Positions 15,936 to 24,526 are shown, numbered from the stretch's first letter. The stretch is 50,015 nt of DNA from an uncultured Oscillatoriales cyanobacterium (GCA_903893625.1 CAITND010000048.1:1-50015), one strand, 5' to 3'. Notes: generated by a model not told the origin, from the sequence alone. Translations and numbers: made by a program.

Positions 15936-16916
15936 TTATAACTTTAATATAGGGAAGTTTGGTAATGTATTAATAATAGCGATCGCATCCGCTAAACGTT
16001 TCTCAGGAGAACCCGTAACACTCACCCAAGATTTACCCATTTTTGTTAATTGTTCCATAAACCATTGGTGCATTTCCATTCGCAAATGCTCACTTTCTCT
16101 CGTTCCATCTTGAACAAACTCAAAATCCGGTTCTGTTATTAAATATAACGCATAATTTCGTTGCTGTGCTATTGTTTCTAATTCCGGGTAATAAAACCCT
16201 AAATATCGTCGATGCCAAATATGGGTTGCTAAGGGATCAGTATCACAAATTATCCTTTGATTTGCTTGCAATGCTAGGGCATTTTCGAGGGTTATTTGAG
16301 TTTGAGCAATGTGTAAAAATTCATGACTTTGCCATTGTTCAGAATGGGGTATATATTGCCGCCCTTCCCAATAGTTACGGCCATATTCAGGAACCCAAAC
16401 AGTCTGATAATATTCAGCTAAAGCTTGAGCAAGGGTTGTGGTTCCACTTGATTCTACTCCTAACACACAAATGCGTTGAGAAAAATAGGCTTTTGCAGGG
16501 GGAGTTAACATTGACCAATGGCTGGCTAAATCTTCCCGCAATTGGGTTCCTGAAATCGGGAATTGTTGACGGTTTAAATCAATGGTAACAGGAATTGCCC
16601 CCATTGCTTTTGCCCAAGGTTCACCATAAAGTTCTGAAGTAAAAGCAAAATCTGGCTGACGATCTTCTAATAGTTCTAACGCTTTTAACGCCCAAGGTTC
16701 AGGAGCTTCGGGCAAATCATCTAATACTTTAATTACCTCAATATCGGGGTGCATTTTCCTAATCCAATTTGCTCTAATTGCTCCTGAAACCGTTTCATTG
16801 GGTTTATAACCAACTAAAACAACCAGATGATCAACTTGGGTTTTAGCAGTCTGAATTAAATAGTTATGTCCGAGATGAAATGGATAAAATTTACCAACAG
16901 TGATCCCAAGAGTCAT
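15936..16916 (-). CDS. nadR: NadR-like NMN adenylyltransferase / ribosylnicotinamide kinase
   Basis: The first half is a nucleotidyltransferase domain with GKFYPFHLGH (the HxGH motif at residues 14-17) and ISGTQLRED. The second half is a P-loop kinase domain beginning GVESSGTTTLAQ near residue 154. In NAD salvage the kinase makes NMN from nicotinamide riboside and the first domain makes NAD. The pnuC riboside transporter gene lies 26 bp upstream on the same strand, which supports the role. In the P-loop the usual GKS/GKT lysine is replaced by Thr. No DNA-binding domain is present, so it is not a repressor like enterobacterial NadR. Confidence 0.88.
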   Translation of the reverse strand: MTLGITVGKFYPFHLGHNYLIQTAKTQVDHLVVLVGYKPNETVSGAIRANWIRKMHPDIEVIKVLDDLPEAPEPWALKALELLEDRQPDFAFTSELYGEPWAKAMGAIPVTIDLNRQQFPISGTQLREDLASHWSMLTPPAKAYFSQRICVLGVESSGTTTLAQALAEYYQTVWVPEYGRNYWEGRQYIPHSEQWQSHEFLHIAQTQITLENALALQANQRIICDTDPLATHIWHRRYLGFYYPELETIAQQRNYALYLITEPDFEFVQDGTRESEHLRMEMHQWFMEQLTKMGKSWVSVTGSPEKRLADAIAIINTLPNFPILKL

Positions 16917-16942
16917 GATAATTTTAAGCCGAATAATACAGG

Positions 16943-17611
16943 TTAAACTTGCTGTTTAAGTTGTTGTTTATAGAGCCATTGAAAATGACGTAATCCTGAA
17001 ATTGCTATCCCTAAAAATACAGCATATAATCCACTGGTTAGATACAATCCTCGTGAAGCATATAAAGGAATATAAATCACATCAACCGCAATCCATAAAT
17101 ACCAACTTTCCACATAGCGTTCCATTAAATAAAGTTGAGCGATCGCACTTCCAACCGTTGTTAACGCATCCCAAAACGGAGCCGCCCCTCGAATCGCAAT
17201 TAACAGGGTTCGTAATCCCAAAACACTCGGAATAAAAGCGATCGCACTGACAATAAACTGTGATTTGGACAGATGACTAATGGGTTTTTCCATTTGATGT
17301 TCTCCTCCTTTTAACCAGATTAAGATTCCTTGAATACTGGTAATAAAATAAAAGATTTGAATCCCCACATCTGCATAGAGTTTAACTTGATAAAATACAA
17401 TAGCATAAGTGATAACTCCTATTAATCCAATCCACCACCCTAAAGGATTATTTCGGGCTAATAATCCCACACTCCAGGCTGAAGTTACAACAGCAACGGC
17501 TTCTAAAAAACTGAGTTTAACGCTCCAGATTTGTTGTAAAGGTAATATTAAAATCAATAGCGTTCCTACAACACCAAGGGAAAGGAGCATAACATTTTTA
17601 TTCTTCGTCAT
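16943..17611 (-). CDS. pnuC: Nicotinamide riboside transporter PnuC
   Basis: The 222-residue membrane protein has about seven helices and the family signatures NNPLGWWIGLIGVITYAIVFYQVKLYADVG and WYLWIAVDVIYIPLYASRGLY (quoted here in part). PnuC facilitates uptake of nicotinamide riboside, which is trapped by phosphorylation. The downstream nadR-like gene provides that kinase. The start at 17611 (ATG) is used; a TTG codon precedes it. The two genes are evidently an operon for pyridine nucleotide salvage. Confidence 0.9.
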   Translation of the reverse strand: MTKNKNVMLLSLGVVGTLLILILPLQQIWSVKLSFLEAVAVVTSAWSVGLLARNNPLGWWIGLIGVITYAIVFYQVKLYADVGIQIFYFITSIQGILIWLKGGEHQMEKPISHLSKSQFIVSAIAFIPSVLGLRTLLIAIRGAAPFWDALTTVGSAIAQLYLMERYVESWYLWIAVDVIYIPLYASRGLYLTSGLYAVFLGIAISGLRHFQWLYKQQLKQQV

Positions 17612-17761
17612 CAATCTTGAATACCCCCTTAATCATCCTTCTCTTGTCCTTAGTATCTTAGTACCTTTGTGGTTCTTTCAAAAATCCCAAACCTTACAAA
17701 ACTGTTTCTAATTATAACAACCCATTTAGGATGGCGATAGAACTTATTGAATCATCAAAAA

Positions 17762-17808
17762 AATCGTCCGAATTCTGGATGAAACGGACGATTCTAAAAA
17801 TTTTTAGA
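17762..17808 (-). terminator. Hairpins downstream of the aldo/keto reductase gene
   Basis: AATCGTCCG (17762-17770) pairs with CGGACGATT (17785-17793), and next to it lies the 16-bp palindrome TCTAAAAATTTTTAGA (17793-17808). They sit between the pnuC promoter region and the inverted-repeat element and could end transcription from the right. Their distance from the reductase gene makes the assignment tentative. Confidence 0.4.
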
Positions 17809-17813
17809 AATAA

Positions 17814-17941
17814 ATATAGCAATCCTAAATAGGTTGTAATATTTTATTGCAGGGGTGATGTCCCTCCAAACCCTATTTGCACCTGGGTTTGGAGACCAAA
17901 CCCCTACAGGATTTTTTCACAAATCATTTAGGATTGCTATA
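17814..17941. mobile_element. Inverted-repeat miniature element, about 128 bp
   Basis: The terminal inverted repeats are TATAGCAATCCTAAAT (17815-17830) and ATTTAGGATTGCTATA (17926-17941). The interior contains the palindrome TTTGGAGACCAAA and the word CCAAACCCCTACAGGATTTTTT. There is no coding capacity. Its left 26 bp recur exactly in inverse orientation at 49826-49851, and the right terminal word recurs at 23014-23030 and 23677-23693. It fits a MITE family dispersed in this genome; the transposase is not in the window. Confidence 0.65.
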
Positions 17942-17989
17942 GCATTACTCAAGGGAAAAAATGAGGACAAGTTTAATCCATCTTACCTT

Positions 17990-18952
17990 CTAAAAATCCC
18001 ACATCACGGGACTATCATCTAAATGATCAGTAACACTGCGCCCAATTTTGTCAATTTCTGCTAAATCTTCCGAGGTAAGATTAATATCAGCAGCCTGAGT
18101 ATTTTGTTGGGCTTGTTGAACATTTCTAAAACCAACAATAGCGTTAGTTTGGGGTTGAGCAATTAACCAAGCGATCGCTAATTGTCCTAAACTACATTGA
18201 TAACGTTCTGCAATGGGTCGTAATTTTTCTAAGGCGTTTTGCACTCGTTGATAATGATCTTTATTAGCAAATAATTTATTTTTAGAGCGATGATCTCCTT
18301 CCGCAAATTGATGATTTTTGTCAAATTTCCCGGTTAGTAATCCTTGAGCTAAAGGAGAATAGGCTAAAATAGAAATATTCTGTTCAATGCAATAGGGCAT
18401 AGCATCTTGTTCAACTTTTCGCCAAAATAAAGAATAGGGTGGTTGTAAACTTTCTATTCTTCCATATTGTGCAGCTTCTTCTAATTGAGAACGAGAAAAA
18501 TTAGAAACCCCAATTGCTCGAATTTTGCCTTGTTCTTTTAAGTCGTTTAAAGCCTTCATTGTTTCTGCAATGGGAACAATTTCTGAATTCATAAATCCAG
18601 ACGGCCAATGAATTTGATATAAATCAATATAATCGGTATTCAGATTTTTCAAAGACCGTTCACAAGCTGCAATCACTTGATCATATTTTAAATGATTTGC
18701 AAACACTTTACTGGCATAAACAACTTGATCTCGGACATCAGATAAGGCTTGAGCTACAATTTGTTCTGAGTGTCCTTCGCCATAAATTTCTGCGGTATCA
18801 ACGGTGGTAATACCCGCATCAAAGGCGGCACGAATGGCTTTAATAGTTTCTGCATCTTCAATTCCCACCCACATCCGTTTTCCCGCTTGCCAAGTTCCGA
18901 TTAAAATGGGAGTAATCAAAATATCAGATTGGCCTAGAATTCGTTTTTCCAT
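17990..18952 (-). CDS. Aldo/keto reductase
   Basis: The 320-residue TIM-barrel oxidoreductase has the family catalytic set: Asp and Tyr in TTVDTAEIYGEGHSE (about residues 50-63), Lys in VVYASKVF and His in YQIHWPSGFM, plus the C-terminal NADPH-binding segment AIVGFRNVQQAQQN. It should reduce aldehydes or ketones with NADPH; the substrate cannot be deduced. A GAGGAA ribosome site lies 8 bases before the ATG. It is divergent from the DUF1802 gene. Confidence 0.92.
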   Translation of the reverse strand: MEKRILGQSDILITPILIGTWQAGKRMWVGIEDAETIKAIRAAFDAGITTVDTAEIYGEGHSEQIVAQALSDVRDQVVYASKVFANHLKYDQVIAACERSLKNLNTDYIDLYQIHWPSGFMNSEIVPIAETMKALNDLKEQGKIRAIGVSNFSRSQLEEAAQYGRIESLQPPYSLFWRKVEQDAMPYCIEQNISILAYSPLAQGLLTGKFDKNHQFAEGDHRSKNKLFANKDHYQRVQNALEKLRPIAERYQCSLGQLAIAWLIAQPQTNAIVGFRNVQQAQQNTQAADINLTSEDLAEIDKIGRSVTDHLDDSPVMWDF

Positions 18953-19021
18953 GTTAAGTTCCTCAGTTGTAGGTTATTATTATATCTAAAATTAGAGACA
19001 ATTGAAACCTAAAATCAACCT

Positions 19022-19603
19022 ATGGAAAATTTAACAAATTATGCTTTGAAAGAATGGAATATTGCTATTCAAGCGTTAGAACAGGGTGAAACCATTATAC
19101 TATTGAGAAAAGGAGGAATTCGAGAACAAGGCGGAAAATTTCAGGTGGATCATGACAAAATTCTTCTCTATCCTACCTTTGAACATCAACAACCGACTTT
19201 ATTAAAACCTGAATATGCTAATCTTGTCCAACCTGTACCTTCCGGTTGGCATCCTGAAACCGTTAAAATTAGTAGTTTTGCTGAAATTACTGATATTTTA
19301 TCATGGAATAATTCTCAAGAGGAATCTTTAATCAATTCTTTAACAAACTTTCATATTTGGAATGAAATTTTCGTGCGCGATCGCCTTCAATTCAAACCCC
19401 AACAACCCCTATATATTTTATTACTCAGAACCTATAAACTTGAGAAAGTTTATAATATTCGTTATCATTCTAGTTATGGAGGCTGTCGTTCTTGGATTGA
19501 ACTACAGGAACAAATTTCATTAGAAAATATGGTTCCTGTGTTAACGCAAGAAGACTACGATCAACAAGTATCAACTATTGATCAAATTCTCCAAGCCTCG
19601 TAG
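19022..19603 (+). CDS. DUF1802 family protein
   Basis: The 193-residue protein begins with ALKEWNIAIQALEQGETIILLRKGGIRE and contains LYPTFEHQ and the tail WIELQEQISLE, a pattern I recognise as DUF1802, found mainly in cyanobacteria and of unknown function. The N-terminal part resembles a small nucleotide-handling or decision domain, but that is speculation. The stop codon lies inside a long imperfect hairpin at 19599-19661. Confidence 0.8.
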   Translation: MENLTNYALKEWNIAIQALEQGETIILLRKGGIREQGGKFQVDHDKILLYPTFEHQQPTLLKPEYANLVQPVPSGWHPETVKISSFAEITDILSWNNSQEESLINSLTNFHIWNEIFVRDRLQFKPQQPLYILLLRTYKLEKVYNIRYHSSYGGCRSWIELQEQISLENMVPVLTQEDYDQQVSTIDQILQAS

Positions 19604-19661
19604 TGAGGGCTTTAGCCCTCTATTTCATCCTCTTTAAGAAAGCCCTGAAGGGCTTACTACG
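19599..19661 (+). terminator. Hairpin repeat of the CGTAGTGAG family at the DUF1802 stop
   Basis: CGTAGT at the left end pairs with ACTACG at the right end, with GAGGGCTTTAGCCCTC and AGCCCTGAAGGGCT as internal palindromes. Related words (TAGTGAGCCCTTCAGGGCT) stand at 33640-33657, 38723-38746 and 41363-41389. Three of the four copies overlap or directly follow a stop codon, which suggests a mobile terminator-like repeat. Confidence 0.6.
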
Positions 19662-19716
19662 AGAGAGTGTCGAGACGGTTTACAATCGTCTACATAGTGA
19701 GGTTTTATAGAGCCTA

Positions 19717-20083
19717 CGAGCCTACCTACTTAATTTAGAGGAGTAAATACAATGAAAGCTTTTAAAATCACTATCTTTATTGCAACCCTTGGATTAACAA
19801 CTCCCGCACTTGCTGTAACAAAAACCTTTACTAATCCCCGTATTGATGGTGGATATCATTTAGATTGGTGCTTAACTTGGGCTGAAAATTGTGGTGCGCC
19901 TGCCGCACGAGCATTTTGCAGATTAAAAGGCTACGACGGAGTTACAGACTACAAAAAAACCAATGCTGCTCGCCCAGTAACAAAAACCATCAATGGTGGA
20001 CAGATTTGCACAACAGGTGAAAATCATCCCCATTGTGATGGGTTTGAATTTATTGAATGTATTCAATCGAGCCTACCTACTTA
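19717..20083. repeat. 16-bp direct repeat flanking the secreted Cys-rich gene
   Basis: CGAGCCTACCTACTTA occurs exactly at 19717-19732, just before the ribosome site, and at 20068-20083, where it encodes the last residues SLPT and most of the stop codon. A third, shorter match (GCCTACCTACTTAG) lies at 107-120, also ending an open frame. Confidence 0.75.
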
Positions 20084-20084
20084 G
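19752..20084 (+). CDS. Secreted cysteine-rich protein of unknown function
   Basis: The 110-residue product has a signal peptide (MKAFKITIFIATLGLTTPALA) and a compact mature part with six or more cysteines in LDWCLTWAENCG, AARAFCRLKGY, GGQICTT, HPHCDG and FIECI. Spacing suggests three disulfides. I have a vague memory of similar W..NCG..AA..FC domains in bacteria and plants but cannot name them. An AGAGGAG ribosome site precedes the ATG. The last residues lie in a 16-bp repeat that also stands upstream of the gene, so the native C-terminus may have been altered. Confidence 0.75.
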   Translation: MKAFKITIFIATLGLTTPALAVTKTFTNPRIDGGYHLDWCLTWAENCGAPAARAFCRLKGYDGVTDYKKTNAARPVTKTINGGQICTTGENHPHCDGFEFIECIQSSLPT

Positions 20085-20126
20085 TTCCTGATTTTTGTTT
20101 AAGTCCAGCTATTAGAAAAATCTTGG

Positions 20127-20169
20127 AAATAACTAAACTGTAGATATTTTTCAAACAGTTTAGTTATTT
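20127..20169. terminator. Perfect 15-bp hairpin between convergent genes
   Basis: AAATAACTAAACTGT (20127-20141) pairs perfectly with ACAGTTTAGTTATTT (20155-20169) around a 13-base loop, with a TTTTT in the loop and A/T-rich flanks. It lies between the stop codons of two convergent genes, so it is a likely bidirectional terminator. Confidence 0.75.
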
Positions 20170-20179
20170 CGGGTGATAT

Positions 20180-20950
20180 TTATGATTTTTTGCGTTTTAA
20201 AGAAGTTGCTCCTAATAAACCAAGTGTGATTAGTCCTGAAATTAATGCAGGTTCAGGCACGGGTTTTACCGTAATGTTATAGGTAATATCCTGATTGAAT
20301 GGCAAACCATCATAAGGGCCTGTTCCTACTGTTTCTCCTCCAAAATTTAATATGTAATTGCCAGTTTTTAATGGTTGTAATGCCGCCCAAAAACCATCTG
20401 AAACTGATGAGTAGGTTCCTCCGACAAGAAAGGCTCTAAGTATGCTATTGTCTGGAATTGTTAAGTCGAACAGTGGAGAAAATTGACGATAATCTTCTAA
20501 ACTATTAGTTGAAGATGGCAAGGGTAAGTCATTTCCATTCAGTTTGAGGAATAGTTTATTGACAATACCTATACTGTCGGACGCATCTTGTCGGATTCCT
20601 GTTTCGGTTTCATCATTCTTCGTAATTATAGATAGGGTGTTGATCAGTGGGAAAAATAGTGTCTGATTTGAAGAAACCGTTACAGATCTGATTACAGAGT
20701 TGCCAAAGGAACCAGCTAAGAAAAATACAGATCCTTGATCGCCGAGATGGGAATAAGCACCAGTTTCGTCTTGAATGGGATTTTGTCCATCAGGATAGGA
20801 TAAACCCCACTGCCACCAACTTGCTGACAACTCAGATTGAGATGCTCCATTTACAAGTACATCGGGAGGAAGCAACTGAGCTTTGGACGATAGAGGCGTA
20901 ATCAAAGGAATTAGGAGGCTAATCCCTGCTGCGAGTAAACTTTTATTCAT
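20180..20950 (-). CDS. PEP-CTERM sorted extracellular protein
   Basis: The 256-residue protein has an N-terminal signal peptide (LLAAGISLLIPLITPLSSKA) and a C-terminal sorting tag consisting of VPEP, a hydrophobic helix (ALISGLITLGLLGATSL) and KRKK. The PEP-CTERM/exosortase system processes such proteins for export to the surface or exopolysaccharide layer. The central 200 residues are beta-rich and include a WWQWGLSYPDG segment that I remember only from uncharacterised PEP-CTERM proteins. The ATG at 20950 is used; a TTG 21 bp upstream with an AGGGA site is an alternative. Confidence 0.85.
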   Translation of the reverse strand: MNKSLLAAGISLLIPLITPLSSKAQLLPPDVLVNGASQSELSASWWQWGLSYPDGQNPIQDETGAYSHLGDQGSVFFLAGSFGNSVIRSVTVSSNQTLFFPLINTLSIITKNDETETGIRQDASDSIGIVNKLFLKLNGNDLPLPSSTNSLEDYRQFSPLFDLTIPDNSILRAFLVGGTYSSVSDGFWAALQPLKTGNYILNFGGETVGTGPYDGLPFNQDITYNITVKPVPEPALISGLITLGLLGATSLKRKKS

Positions 20951-20971
20951 TACATTTAAACTCACAATCAA

Positions 20972-21342
20972 AAGTCCCTAAATTTTTTGATTTTTTTAAT
21001 TGTATAAAGGTTTCCGTAGAAATACTGACATCTGAGTAATCTTTACATAATCTTTACACTTCTAGTGGGATTTAAACAAAAATAAGTAACTAAATGGAAT
21101 AGAATGACTGTAGAGCCAGCATCTAATTATCAGCTTATTTCTCCGAACAATCTCCCCTTGTCTTCTCAAGAAATCAAAGCTAGAACTTTATTTTTTGCAC
21201 GGGTTGATACTTGCAAACTGTAGGTTAATATGAGAGTTTGAGAAGGTAGACGGACTTAGGAGGGATGAATTTATCTCCTGGGTTAGTTACTATAGAAATA
21301 GATAAATAAAATTGGCTCATTTGAGGTTGGAGCGATCGCATT
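20972..21342. other. Intergenic region with one short open frame
   Basis: A 39-residue frame runs on the plus strand from the ATG at 21104 to the TAG at 21223 (begins MTVEPASNYQLISPN). Codon use looks natural, but I recognise nothing in it and it may be the 5' remnant of a lost gene. The promoters of the PEP-CTERM gene and of the GTPase gene must lie here. A HIP1 octamer stands just before the GTPase start. Confidence 0.35.
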
Positions 21343-22962
21343 ATGCCTATCTCCCGCTATTTACTGTTAATTTTTGGGATTTGCCTAATTCTAGGGTTAA
21401 TGATTTGGCTGATTAGTTCCCTATCGGCTCTCTATACTCAGGTGATTTGGTCAGCTAATCCTATTTTAGCAAATTTGCTGCTTTTATTATTAATTATATT
21501 ATTAGGATTAGCCATTTTTGCATTTTTTTATTATACTCGATTCTTCCAAAAATCAGGAAAATCTCGTCAAAAACGGCGACCTTTAAAAATCCCCATCAAC
21601 AAAACAGAAGCGGCTGAAGAATCGATCAAATCTTTAAAACAACAAGTTACTCAAATTCAAGATGAAGTGGCTAAAAAAGCGTTATTAAGTCGTTCTCAAG
21701 ATATCGCTTCTGAATTAGCCAAAGGCAATATTCAAGTGGTTATATTTGGAACAGGTTCGGCGGGAAAAACCTCTTTAGTTAATGCTTTAATGGGTCGAAT
21801 GGTAGGAAAAGTCAATGCACCAATGGGAACGACAGAAATAGGGGAAACTTATCATTTACAATTACAGGGAATTGAACGAGAAATTTTAATTACAGATACC
21901 CCTGGAATTTTAGAAGCGGGGATGGGGGGTTCTGAACGGGGAACATTAGCACGTTCTTTAGCAACGGATGCCAATTTATTAATATTTGTTGTGGATAATG
22001 ATTTAAGACAATCTGAATATTATTCCTTACAAGCTTTAGTGGAAATTGGCAAGCGATCGCTGATTATTTTAAATAAAACGGATTTATATACAGAAGCCGA
22101 TCAAACAATTATTTTAGCCAAACTTCGAGATCGAGTAAAAACTTTTTTAGATCCCAGTGATGTGATTTCTATAGCTGCAAATCCGCAATCAATTCGATTA
22201 GAAACAGGAGAAATTCTACAACCAGAACCGGATATTATGCCTTTAATTCGACGAATGGCAACAATTTTAAGAGCCGAAGGAGAAGAATTAATTGCTGATA
22301 ATATTTTACTACAATCCCAACGTTTAGGAGAGGAAGCACGACGATTAATTGATACCCAAAGAAAACGAGAAGCGGAAAAAATTGTGGAACGGTTTCAATG
22401 GATTGGTGCGGGAGTCATTGCTGTTACACCATTACCTGTGATTGATTTAATTGCAACGGCGGCAGTTAATACCCAAATGGTAATCGAAATTGGTAAAATA
22501 TATGGCTGTGAATTAAATGCAGATCGAGGTCGAGAATTAGCATTATCCTTAGCCAAAACTTTAGGGAGTTTAGGAGTAGTTAAAGGGGTGATTCAGTTAG
22601 TCTCAACAGCGTTACAATTAAATATTGCCACCTTGGTAGTCGGACGTGCGATTCAAGCGGTAAGTGCTGCCTATTTAACGCGGATTGCAGGGAAAAGTTT
22701 TATTGAATATTTCCGCCATGATCAAGATTGGGGAGATGGAGGAATGACGGAAGTTGTCCAACGACAGTTTCAGTTAACTCGTCGGGATGAATTTGTGAAA
22801 CAATTTGTTCAAGATGCCTTTGCTAAAATTATTGAACCCCTAAATTTAAAGCCTGAAGAAGAAGAGGAAGAACTTCTGATAGAAGTGAATCCTGAACCGC
22901 TATTAAAGCGTTATATAGAGGATTGGGACGAGGAAAATACTGTTGATCGTCCTGATTGGTAA
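21343..22962 (+). CDS. Membrane-associated GTPase with DUF697-like C-terminal domain
   Basis: The 539-residue protein starts with two transmembrane helices (residues 5-30 and 41-66). A coiled basic linker follows, then an Era/YcjF-type G domain: P-loop FGTGSAGKTS at about 136, a threonine-rich switch I near MGTTEIGET, DTPGILEAG (G3) and LNKTD (G4). The C-terminal third (about residues 350-460) has the alternating hydrophobic helices of DUF697, with AVTPLPVIDLIATAAVN, and ends in an acidic Glu-rich tail. Such proteins are common in cyanobacteria; the cellular role is unknown. The GGAG ribosome site merges into a HIP1 octamer. Confidence 0.88.
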   Translation: MPISRYLLLIFGICLILGLMIWLISSLSALYTQVIWSANPILANLLLLLLIILLGLAIFAFFYYTRFFQKSGKSRQKRRPLKIPINKTEAAEESIKSLKQQVTQIQDEVAKKALLSRSQDIASELAKGNIQVVIFGTGSAGKTSLVNALMGRMVGKVNAPMGTTEIGETYHLQLQGIEREILITDTPGILEAGMGGSERGTLARSLATDANLLIFVVDNDLRQSEYYSLQALVEIGKRSLIILNKTDLYTEADQTIILAKLRDRVKTFLDPSDVISIAANPQSIRLETGEILQPEPDIMPLIRRMATILRAEGEELIADNILLQSQRLGEEARRLIDTQRKREAEKIVERFQWIGAGVIAVTPLPVIDLIATAAVNTQMVIEIGKIYGCELNADRGRELALSLAKTLGSLGVVKGVIQLVSTALQLNIATLVVGRAIQAVSAAYLTRIAGKSFIEYFRHDQDWGDGGMTEVVQRQFQLTRRDEFVKQFVQDAFAKIIEPLNLKPEEEEEELLIEVNPEPLLKRYIEDWDEENTVDRPDW

Positions 22963-23013
22963 AGGGTGATATAGAAATCCTGAATCAGTGCAAATATTAC
23001 AATCTATTTTACT

Positions 23014-23693
23014 ATTTTAGGATTGCTATAGGTTAACGCGGAAGAACATCATCAAGGCGAAGTTGCAAGTTTTTAAGCAGAGGAGAAATAATGAGTTGAC
23101 CGAGGCGAAATGGTTGCTGGATGTAATCTTCATTCATCAGTTGACAAACGGTGACAGTTGGTTGTTTGGGTTTACCAATAAACGCTACGCCACCTAAACC
23201 CCGATAATCAACAATCCAATACTCAGGAATCCCTAGAAGAGCATATTCTTCAACTTTTCGGGCGTAATCTGTTTCCCAGTTTGTACTAACAACTTCTACT
23301 ACCAATTTAATTGAGCGTCCTAGGGTAATAACGGGTTCTTTTTCCCATAAAGGTTCACTCGCGAGGGCTGTTTCATCTAACACTATAATATCAGGACGAC
23401 GGGCAGTTACAGCATCGACAAAAGGACGAATTAAACAAGTGCGGGGAATGAACCAAGGAAGTTTTTCTGCCATAATAGCGATGCCGAGTTGAGTTGCCAG
23501 CTTGCCACTAACGGTTTCGTGAGAGCCTGTGGGTTCCATGTCAATTAATTCTGTGTCAGCAAGTTCATAGCGGGGGTTGTCACCATATTCAGCCAGAAAT
23601 GTTTCAAATGTTAGAAGTTTTTGTGTGATGTAAGCCATAGGACAACTCTTAATCTGTTTAAATTGAGCTATAATCAATTTTAGGATTGCTATA
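23014..23693. repeat. 17-bp direct repeats flanking the Uma2 gene
   Basis: ATTTTAGGATTGCTATA stands exactly at 23014-23030 and 23677-23693, so the Uma2 gene is enclosed between two same-orientation copies of the terminal word of the 17.8-kb inverted-repeat element. Flanking words also agree in part (TCCTGAAT near both). Confidence 0.8.
23033..23638 (-). CDS. Uma2 family (DUF820) putative endonuclease
   Basis: The 201-residue protein has the Uma2 restriction-endonuclease-like core: RYELADTELIDMEPTGSHE, RRPDIIVLDE (the conserved Asp), LVVEVVSTNWETDYARKVEEYALLGIPEYWIVD (PD-(D/E)XK-like Glu-Val and Lys), with the family ending. Uma2 proteins are greatly expanded in cyanobacteria, and a biological role is not established. 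The ATG at 23638 (MAYITQK) is preferred over the frame start at 23677. The gene is flanked by 17-bp direct repeats, consistent with acquisition as a unit. Confidence 0.85.
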   Translation of the reverse strand: MAYITQKLLTFETFLAEYGDNPRYELADTELIDMEPTGSHETVSGKLATQLGIAIMAEKLPWFIPRTCLIRPFVDAVTARRPDIIVLDETALASEPLWEKEPVITLGRSIKLVVEVVSTNWETDYARKVEEYALLGIPEYWIVDYRGLGGVAFIGKPKQPTVTVCQLMNEDYIQQPFRLGQLIISPLLKNLQLRLDDVLPR

Positions 23694-23704
23694 TCAGTCC
23701 TGAA

Positions 23705-24502
23705 TTATTGTAGTTGGAGTTGTTTTTTGGTTTTAACTAAAGTGCGATCGCCTCTAATTAATTGATATTCGGCGTTCCAATTTCCAGGGGTTAAAGGTTG
23801 TTGAGGATTATTTTTCTTACCCACATAACCGATCCAAGTTTTGCTGGATTCATTAGCAAAATTTTCATTATTAACAACTTTTTGACCCTGGGGATTATAG
23901 AGATTAAAAATCATTTTATCTCCCGTTAATACCCCATAAACCTGTACCCAAAATAACAATGCGGGACTATTTTGTGGTAGAATAGTCTCATTAAATTTAC
24001 CCTGCCATAATTCATCCATTGTTGGCGGTTGAGCAGAAAATCCAGCCCGAATTAACCCCGTTGGAATATCCGCTTCATTTTGAATGCGTTTATCAACTAC
24101 CCCATCCCGGACTCGCAACACCTTTCCCGGCGCGGCAGCTACCACCGAAACGCCTCTAGCCATCGCCTGTTCATCGGGTATGGCAAAATCCGTCCCTTTA
24201 TGATCATCATAGGTTTGCCGTCCACAGCCAAAATCAACGGCATTGGGACTGGGATCTCGATCAGGATATAACAAAATAAAGCAATCTTGACCCAATTGAC
24301 AATCAATGGGTTGAGCAAAACGTGGCGTTTGGGGGGTTTGGGTTATCAATTTTTGGGTCATCCCTTCCGCCATCGTCTGAGCTTTTTGCAGAGAAGACTC
24401 AGCCGTTTGAGTAACATCAGGACTCCAACAACTGACTAATACCATTAACCCCAAAGTCAGGAAAAATGCGACCCCGTATTTTTTAGCGTTTGAAATCCTC
24501 AT
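23705..24502 (-). CDS. Lipoprotein related to M23 peptidases, catalytic core apparently deleted
   Basis: A lipoprotein signal (VLVSC) leads to a segment with DCFILLYPDRDPSPNAVDFGC and CGRQTYDDHKGTDFA. This is the first half of a LytM/M23 fold, with the H-x3-D metal ligands, followed by VSVVAAAPGKVLRVRDG. Homologues I remember then continue through the strands with the HxH zinc motif. Here the sequence jumps from DGVVDKRI to IPTGLIRAGF and then to the C-terminal beta domain (ALLFWVQVYGVLTGD). The reading frame is intact at 265 residues, so an in-frame deletion of roughly 80-110 residues is inferred. Hydrolase activity is unlikely. Confidence 0.7.
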   Translation of the reverse strand: MRISNAKKYGVAFFLTLGLMVLVSCWSPDVTQTAESSLQKAQTMAEGMTQKLITQTPQTPRFAQPIDCQLGQDCFILLYPDRDPSPNAVDFGCGRQTYDDHKGTDFAIPDEQAMARGVSVVAAAPGKVLRVRDGVVDKRIQNEADIPTGLIRAGFSAQPPTMDELWQGKFNETILPQNSPALLFWVQVYGVLTGDKMIFNLYNPQGQKVVNNENFANESSKTWIGYVGKKNNPQQPLTPGNWNAEYQLIRGDRTLVKTKKQLQLQ

Positions 24503-24526
24503 TATTTCTGCGATTGAATCTACGAT

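Noticed and set aside
16166-16588. 140-residue ORF antisense to nadR
   Set aside because: Shadow of the nadR frame with clear catalytic motifs on the other strand.
17409-17711. 100-residue ORF antisense to pnuC
   Set aside because: Antisense shadow; the pnuC frame carries the family signatures.
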